Below are positions 59,869 through 64,000 of a DNA stretch of 64,000 nt, piece by piece. The first letter of the stretch is position 1, and every line of letters starts with the position of its first letter. The stretch is from an uncultured Methanobrevibacter sp. (lineage in GTDB: Archaea > Methanobacteriota > Methanobacteria > Methanobacteriales > Methanobacteriaceae). The position numbers and the translations under genes were made by a program. The DNA lies in the NCBI RefSeq assembly GCF_902769175.1, contig NZ_CACXNW010000009.1, positions 17,110 through 81,109 on the forward strand, written 5' to 3'. The notes under the pieces are model-generated. The model was not told where the DNA came from. It saw nothing but the letters and a program-made list of their open reading frames with translations, and ran no database searches.

Positions 59869-60948
59869 ATGAACGTTGAAATTGATGGCACAAATGTGTC
59901 TTTAGAGTTATTGAATGCTCAAAAATATAGGAATATGGAGGTAATTCCTGTTAAAATAAATTCCTCTTCAAATAATGACTATTTGACTCTTAAAAGAGGA
60001 ATAAGTGCAGGCTTCGTTGAAATCACTGAATGTGAAGTATCAACTGTCGGAACTGTTTTAGCAAGAAACAATGCAAATATCCCATTAGTCTTAATTGATG
60101 GGGATGAAATTGTTGGTGCTAAACAAAACCGTATTATGAACCGGTCTTTAATAATTCCTCCAAAAACCACCTTGCGAGTATCAGTCAGCTGCACTGAGCA
60201 AGGAAGATGGCATTATGGAAGATCCAGAAGAAATCATTATGGCAGAGATGAATACCTAAATAGGGTAAATTTTTCAAATTCTTCAGAAGATAATTTTGAG
60301 GAATTAAGGGAATTTGAAAACAATCAACCAGACAATCATTTTGAATCTTCCGATTTTGCAGCAGATTTTTCTACAAGACTAGCCAAGTCTAATGATTTAT
60401 TTGAAGAGAAGAATTGTCAATCTACAGTTTGGAATTCAATAAGCAATCTTGAAGACAGAACTTCTTTTAGATCTAGAACAAGCGCTTTGCATGATAACTT
60501 TGAAAATCACAGGTCAAGACACAATGAATATTTAAAAAACTTTAAATTGGAATTTGGTCAATGCGGTGCAATATTCATAATCAATGGTGAAATCAAAGGT
60601 TTAGAGTTATTCCACAATCCTTCAATTTATCAGGAATATCATGAAAAAATCTTTAGAAGCTATATTATGGAAGCAATAACCAAAAACTATTCTTCTTATT
60701 GTTCTGATATTAGCTTTTATGAAATTGAAGCGTTTTTAAGAGAAATCAGTTATTCTAGATTCAGAAACTCTAAAGATGAAGGAATAGGCAGACACATGAA
60801 TTTTGCAAATAGGTATGGAACTGGTTCTGTATTGATGGACGGTAGAAATTTGGTTCATCTCAACTATTTCAATACTTCAAATCCAAAAGTAAATCGTCGT
60901 AGATCCAGAAGATATGGCTCTTTCAGTGACTTTGTGGATAATTTCTAA
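59869..60948 (+). CDS. ARPP-1 domain protein
   Basis: The 359-residue soluble protein starts at an ATG at 59869 with GGGGTGATATA. The first 115 residues match the ARPP-1 domain: YRNMEVIPVKINS, DYLTLKRGISAGFVEITE, VLARNNANIPLVLIDGDEIVGAKQNRIMNRSLIIPPKTTLRVSVSCTEQGRWHY. These (Asp-Gly-Asp-Glu, Gly-Ala-Lys-Gln-Asn-Arg, Ser-Cys-x-Glu-Gln-Gly-Arg-Trp) are the family hallmarks. A variable Arg/Asn-rich stretch follows, then FGQCGAIFIINGEIKGLELFHNPSIYQEYHEKIFRSYIMEAI, the second conserved part. ARPP-1 was named for association with ADP-ribosylglycohydrolase-type genes; its activity is not known. Here it follows a vWA gene and a small unknown gene in the same direction, so a joint role in stress response or ADP-ribose metabolism is possible. 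It is intact, unlike its two neighbours. Confidence 0.8.
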   Translation: MNVEIDGTNVSLELLNAQKYRNMEVIPVKINSSSNNDYLTLKRGISAGFVEITECEVSTVGTVLARNNANIPLVLIDGDEIVGAKQNRIMNRSLIIPPKTTLRVSVSCTEQGRWHYGRSRRNHYGRDEYLNRVNFSNSSEDNFEELREFENNQPDNHFESSDFAADFSTRLAKSNDLFEEKNCQSTVWNSISNLEDRTSFRSRTSALHDNFENHRSRHNEYLKNFKLEFGQCGAIFIINGEIKGLELFHNPSIYQEYHEKIFRSYIMEAITKNYSSYCSDISFYEIEAFLREISYSRFRNSKDEGIGRHMNFANRYGTGSVLMDGRNLVHLNYFNTSNPKVNRRRSRRYGSFSDFVDNF

Positions 60949-61182
60949 ATAATTGAAAATTTCTTTTTTCTATTATTTTTTATATTTCAATTCTTTTTTT
61001 CTTTAATTTTATTTGTTTTATTCTGTTATTTTTTTTATTTTTTAATTCTATTTTTTCTTTAATTTTTTTGTTCTATTTTACTATTTTTTCAATAATTTTA
61101 TATAATTTAAAAAAACATATTAATTATATATTGTTTATTATATGGAGATTTTGTTGGAATACTATAATTAGAGGGGTATTTG

Positions 61183-62430
61183 ATGGTGAATATTGTAAAA
61201 AAATGGACTGAAACTAGCCTAATATTAAAAATAATTGTTGGTTTTATTATTGGAGTTATTTTAGGTCTTACTGTACCTCAGTTCACTGCAATATCCATTA
61301 TTGGTGAAGCCTTTGTAAGCTCTTTAAAAGCCATCGCACCTCTTCTTGTTTTTGTTTTGGTTTCCTTTGCCTTATTTGATGCAAATGATGGAATTGGAAA
61401 CAGATTTCAAACTGTGATTATTTTATATATGGGGTCCACATTATTGTCTTCCATAGTTGCAGTAACCGCAAGTTTTTTATTCCCACTAAGCGTTCAGCTT
61501 AAGAATATTAGCCATGCGGCTGTCCCTTCAGGATTTAATGAAATAATAGTTAATATGTTGCTTAAGATTTTCGAAAATCCATTATATGCATTAGCTCAAG
61601 GTGATTTTTTAGGAATCCTATTTTGGGCAATTATGATTGGTATTTGCTTAAGGAAAGTTGGAAGTGAAACTACAAAAAATGTCCTTGGTGACCTTGCAGA
61701 TGCAATAAGCATGGTTGTAGGTGGAATAATTCAATTTGCACCAATTGGTATTATGTCTCTTGTATTTTCTGCAGTTTCTCAAAGCGGTTTGATTATTTTT
61801 GTTCAATACAGTGAATTAATATTGTTGCTTGTAGGATGTATTGCTGTTGTTGCCTTTATAGGAAATCCAATCCTCATAGCTGCTGTTTTAAGACATAACC
61901 CATATCCTCTTGTAATCACTTGCTTAAGGGAAAGTGGAATCACTGCATTTTTTACAAGAAGTTCTGCTGCAAATATTCCAGTTAACCTTATGGTTTGCAA
62001 AAAGCTTGGTCTTGATGAAGACTTTTATTCAATCAGCATTCCTTTAGGTGCTACAATAAACACTGCAGGTGCTGCTGTAACAATTACAGTTATGACTTTA
62101 GCTGTATGCCATACATTAGGAATAGTTGTGGATTTACCTACAGCACTTTTATTATGCACTATTTCCACTATAACTGCCTGTGGTACTTCTGGAGTTGCAG
62201 GAGGATCTTTATTGCTCATTCCCCTTGCATGCTCTTTATTTGGAATACCTTCAGATATTTCAATGCAAGCTGTTGCGATAGGATTTATCATTGGTGTAAT
62301 TCAAGACTCTGCAGAAACTGCCTTAAACTCAAGTTCCGATGCTTTATTCACTGCAACATCAGAGTATTATGAAAGAGCAAAAGATGGTAAGCCAATGAAT
62401 TTTTTAGGTGATTATGCTAAGGAAAAATGA
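61183..62430 (+). CDS. sstT: Sodium/dicarboxylate symporter family, SstT-like serine/threonine transporter
   Basis: The 415-residue membrane protein begins MVNIVKKWTETSLILKIIVGFIIGVILGL. I use the ATG at 61183, preceded by GAGGGG. It has eight or more spans and the two substrate hairpins of the family: ITAFFTRSSAANIPVNLMVCKKLGL (Ser-rich loop) and SISIPLGATINTAGAAVTITVMTLAVCHTLGI, with the sodium motif in IPLGATIN. TSGVAGGSLLLIPLACSLFGI and the final VIQDSAETALNSSSDALFTA agree with bacterial SstT, which takes up serine and threonine with sodium. The 3' end is triplicated downstream (47-bp units). A paralogue follows at 62586. Confidence 0.9.
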   Translation: MVNIVKKWTETSLILKIIVGFIIGVILGLTVPQFTAISIIGEAFVSSLKAIAPLLVFVLVSFALFDANDGIGNRFQTVIILYMGSTLLSSIVAVTASFLFPLSVQLKNISHAAVPSGFNEIIVNMLLKIFENPLYALAQGDFLGILFWAIMIGICLRKVGSETTKNVLGDLADAISMVVGGIIQFAPIGIMSLVFSAVSQSGLIIFVQYSELILLLVGCIAVVAFIGNPILIAAVLRHNPYPLVITCLRESGITAFFTRSSAANIPVNLMVCKKLGLDEDFYSISIPLGATINTAGAAVTITVMTLAVCHTLGIVVDLPTALLLCTISTITACGTSGVAGGSLLLIPLACSLFGIPSDISMQAVAIGFIIGVIQDSAETALNSSSDALFTATSEYYERAKDGKPMNFLGDYAKEK

Positions 62431-62525
62431 ATTTAATTGCTAATGATTTTTTAGGTGATTATGCTAAGGAAAAATGAATTTAATTGCTAATGATTTTTTA
62501 GGTGATTATGCTAAGGATAAATAAA
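62393..62525. repeat. Tandem triplication of a gene 3' end (47-bp unit)
   Basis: TTTTTAGGTGATTATGCTAA occurs at 62401, 62448 and 62495. The first copy is the end of the first symporter gene (FLGDYAKEK-stop). Copies two and three keep the same codons and stop (AAGGAAAAATGA, then AAGGATAAATAA) but are not part of a long frame. Confidence 0.95.
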
Positions 62526-62585
62526 TTTAGAGGATTTCTTAAGAAAAATAAAATCAATGTTATTAATTGATTGGAGAGGTACTTT

Positions 62586-63842
62586 ATGATTAATATTGTT
62601 AAAAAATGGACGGAATCTAGTTTAATATTAAAGATTGTCATTGGCCTAATTATTGGTGTGATTTTAGGAATCGCTTTTCCTAAAGTTACTACCATTGGAC
62701 TTCCAGGGGAATTCTTTGTAACAGCTTTAAAATCTGTTGCACCACTTCTTGTATTTCTATTGGTCAGTTCTGCTTTGTCAAAAGCAAACGAAGGAGTTGG
62801 AAGCAGATTTAGAAAAATAATTCTATTATACTTTTTAGATACTTTCATAGCTGCTGTAACTGCTGTGGTAGTTAGTTTCATATTCCCTATCAGCATTACA
62901 CTTACTAATGCCAGTTCAGTATCTGCACCTGGTGGATTGAACCAAATTCTTTCAAATCTTTTGTTGAATATCTTCCTAAATCCATTATACTCATTGTCAG
63001 AAGGTAATTATTTAGGAATTCTCTTTTGGGCTTTTGTATTTGGAATATGTCTTAAGGAAGTTGGAAGCGATAATACAAAAACAGTCATTTCCGACTTTGC
63101 AGATGTATTAACAATGGTTGTAAAGATATTTATTCAATTTGCACCGATTGGTATCATGTCCCTTGTATTCACTGCACTTTCTCAAAATGGTTTAAGCATT
63201 TTTGTCCAATATGGGGAATTGATCTTATTGCTTGTCGGATCAATGCTTATTGTTGAATTTGTCGTTTATCCGATTATCGTAGGGTCTATGTTAAAAAGGA
63301 ATCCTTTCCCCCTTATATTTATCTGTCTTAAGGAAAGTGGTATAACTGCATTCTTTACAAGAAGTTCTGCTGCAAACATTCCAATCAATATGATGCTTTG
63401 TGAAAAGCTTGGCCTTGATGAGGATCTATATTCAATAAGCATTCCTTTAGGTGCTACAATTAATACTGGAGGAGCAGCAATCACCATTACTGTTATGACT
63501 TTAGCTGTTTGTCATACATTAGGCATTCCTGTAGATGTACCTTCAACTATTGTATTGTCTATCATATCATCTTTTGCTGCTTTTGGAGCTTCTGGTGTAG
63601 TTGGAGGTTCTCTATTGCTTATTCCGATGGCATGCTCATTATTTGGAATACCTTCAGACATTTCAATGCAGGCAATTTCAATAGGGTTCATTATTGGAGT
63701 GATTCAAGACTCATTTGAAACAGCTCTTAACTCAAGTGGTGACCCTTTATTTGCAGCAACTGTTGAATATTCAGACAGAGCAAAAAAAGGCAAGCCAGTT
63801 AATTATTTAGGAGAATTTGCAAAAGAAAAGGATGACCAATAA
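62586..63842 (+). CDS. sstT: SstT-like serine/threonine:sodium symporter, second tandem copy
   Basis: The 418-residue paralogue of the gene at 61183 starts at an ATG at 62586 behind TTGGAGAGGT. N-terminus MINIVKKWTESSLILKIVIGLIIGVILGI, substrate loops SGITAFFTRSSAANIPINMMLCEKLGLDEDLYSISIPLGATINTGGAAITITVMTLAV and the C-terminal VIQDSFETALNSSGDPLFAATVEYSDRAKKGKPVNYLGEFAKEK align along their whole length. The two differ by many substitutions, so the duplication is old compared with the 47-bp repeat between them. They may differ in affinity or substrate. Both are probably on one transcript or on two with the short spacer between. Confidence 0.9.
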   Translation: MINIVKKWTESSLILKIVIGLIIGVILGIAFPKVTTIGLPGEFFVTALKSVAPLLVFLLVSSALSKANEGVGSRFRKIILLYFLDTFIAAVTAVVVSFIFPISITLTNASSVSAPGGLNQILSNLLLNIFLNPLYSLSEGNYLGILFWAFVFGICLKEVGSDNTKTVISDFADVLTMVVKIFIQFAPIGIMSLVFTALSQNGLSIFVQYGELILLLVGSMLIVEFVVYPIIVGSMLKRNPFPLIFICLKESGITAFFTRSSAANIPINMMLCEKLGLDEDLYSISIPLGATINTGGAAITITVMTLAVCHTLGIPVDVPSTIVLSIISSFAAFGASGVVGGSLLLIPMACSLFGIPSDISMQAISIGFIIGVIQDSFETALNSSGDPLFAATVEYSDRAKKGKPVNYLGEFAKEKDDQ

Positions 63843-64000
63843 AGTTCAATCCTTTTTTCAATTTTCTCATACCTCTCTTAGTTTTAGTTATTTTTTTATT
63901 CTTGAGGGTGTGTCACGATTATGACCATCAGTCACTTTTTTTCTTAACTTATTTTCCTTTAAATTTATATACAATGAAGTACAATCTATTATTATAGAAA
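63843..64000. other. Downstream region to the window edge
   Basis: T-rich termination tract, then GGTGTGTCACGATTATGACC near 63906 and a TATA-like AAATTTATATACAATGAAG at 63960-63979, close in wording to the one before RNA candidate 2 (TTTATATACTACGAAG). A transcript may begin near the edge, but its gene is outside the window. Confidence 0.4.

Overview
The window looks like a chromosome segment of a gut or rumen methanogen of the order Methanobacteriales, most likely Methanobrevibacter. The DNA is very AT-rich. Genes start with GGTG/GGAGG ribosome sites, and TATA boxes are archaeal in type. The gene set is archaeal and methanogen-like: sn-glycerol-1-phosphate dehydrogenase (EgsA), CofC of F420 synthesis, both subunits of archaeal primase (PriS, PriL), archaeal short PurA, DapL, UPF0179, a DUF530-like protein, class III signal-peptide pilin-like proteins and a giant adhesin-like protein. 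I saw no rRNA, tRNA, CRISPR array or complete insertion sequence.

Layout. 0-6 kb: a membrane-anchored protein with a 16-residue Glu/Lys/Ala repeat, dapL, then four small acidic proteins in a row (two resemble DUF6882 and DUF6891). 6-12 kb: purA, a frameshifted small exported protein, a pyruvate kinase gene carrying two separate lesions, a 46-bp tandem repeat, a long CofE-like ligase and a transposase-type zinc-ribbon protein. 12-19 kb: a nitrate/sulfonate/THI5-type ABC transporter, then thiD, cofC and proS on the other strand. 19-30 kb: egsA, UPF0179, rpiA, a CoA-disulfide-reductase-like flavoprotein, a nuclease-like protein, metG with a separate overlapping C-terminal domain, a DUF530-like protein and an Asp-rich helix-turn-helix protein. 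30.5-32.5 kb is a gene desert. 32.6-49.6 kb is one giant adhesin gene (beta-helix, then 43 Ig-like repeats and a membrane anchor) broken by an apparent 28-bp deletion. 50-56 kb: a GlcNAc-1-P transferase homologue, two pilin-like genes, priL, an antisense acidic protein and priS, followed directly by 48 T. 56-61 kb: a small Asn/Thr-rich surface protein, a 1.5-kb gap with two structured-RNA candidates, and a von Willebrand A / small protein / ARPP-1 locus in which two of three genes are interrupted. 61-64 kb: two tandem SstT-type symporters.

Two themes recur. First, many reading frames are interrupted in ways that leave the family motifs intact across the lesion: pyruvate kinase, adhesin, vWA protein, PepSY-like protein, a 165-codon gene and possibly metG. 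This means recent decay, phase variation or sequence error. Second, at least four genes have their 3' end, stop codon and T-rich tail copied in tandem just downstream (43-52-bp units). The most promising undescribed item is the structured leader at 58094-58207. It is a tightly packed three-way junction just downstream of a TATA box and ahead of the vWA/ARPP-1 locus; a second three-way-junction candidate lies 0.8 kb upstream of it.
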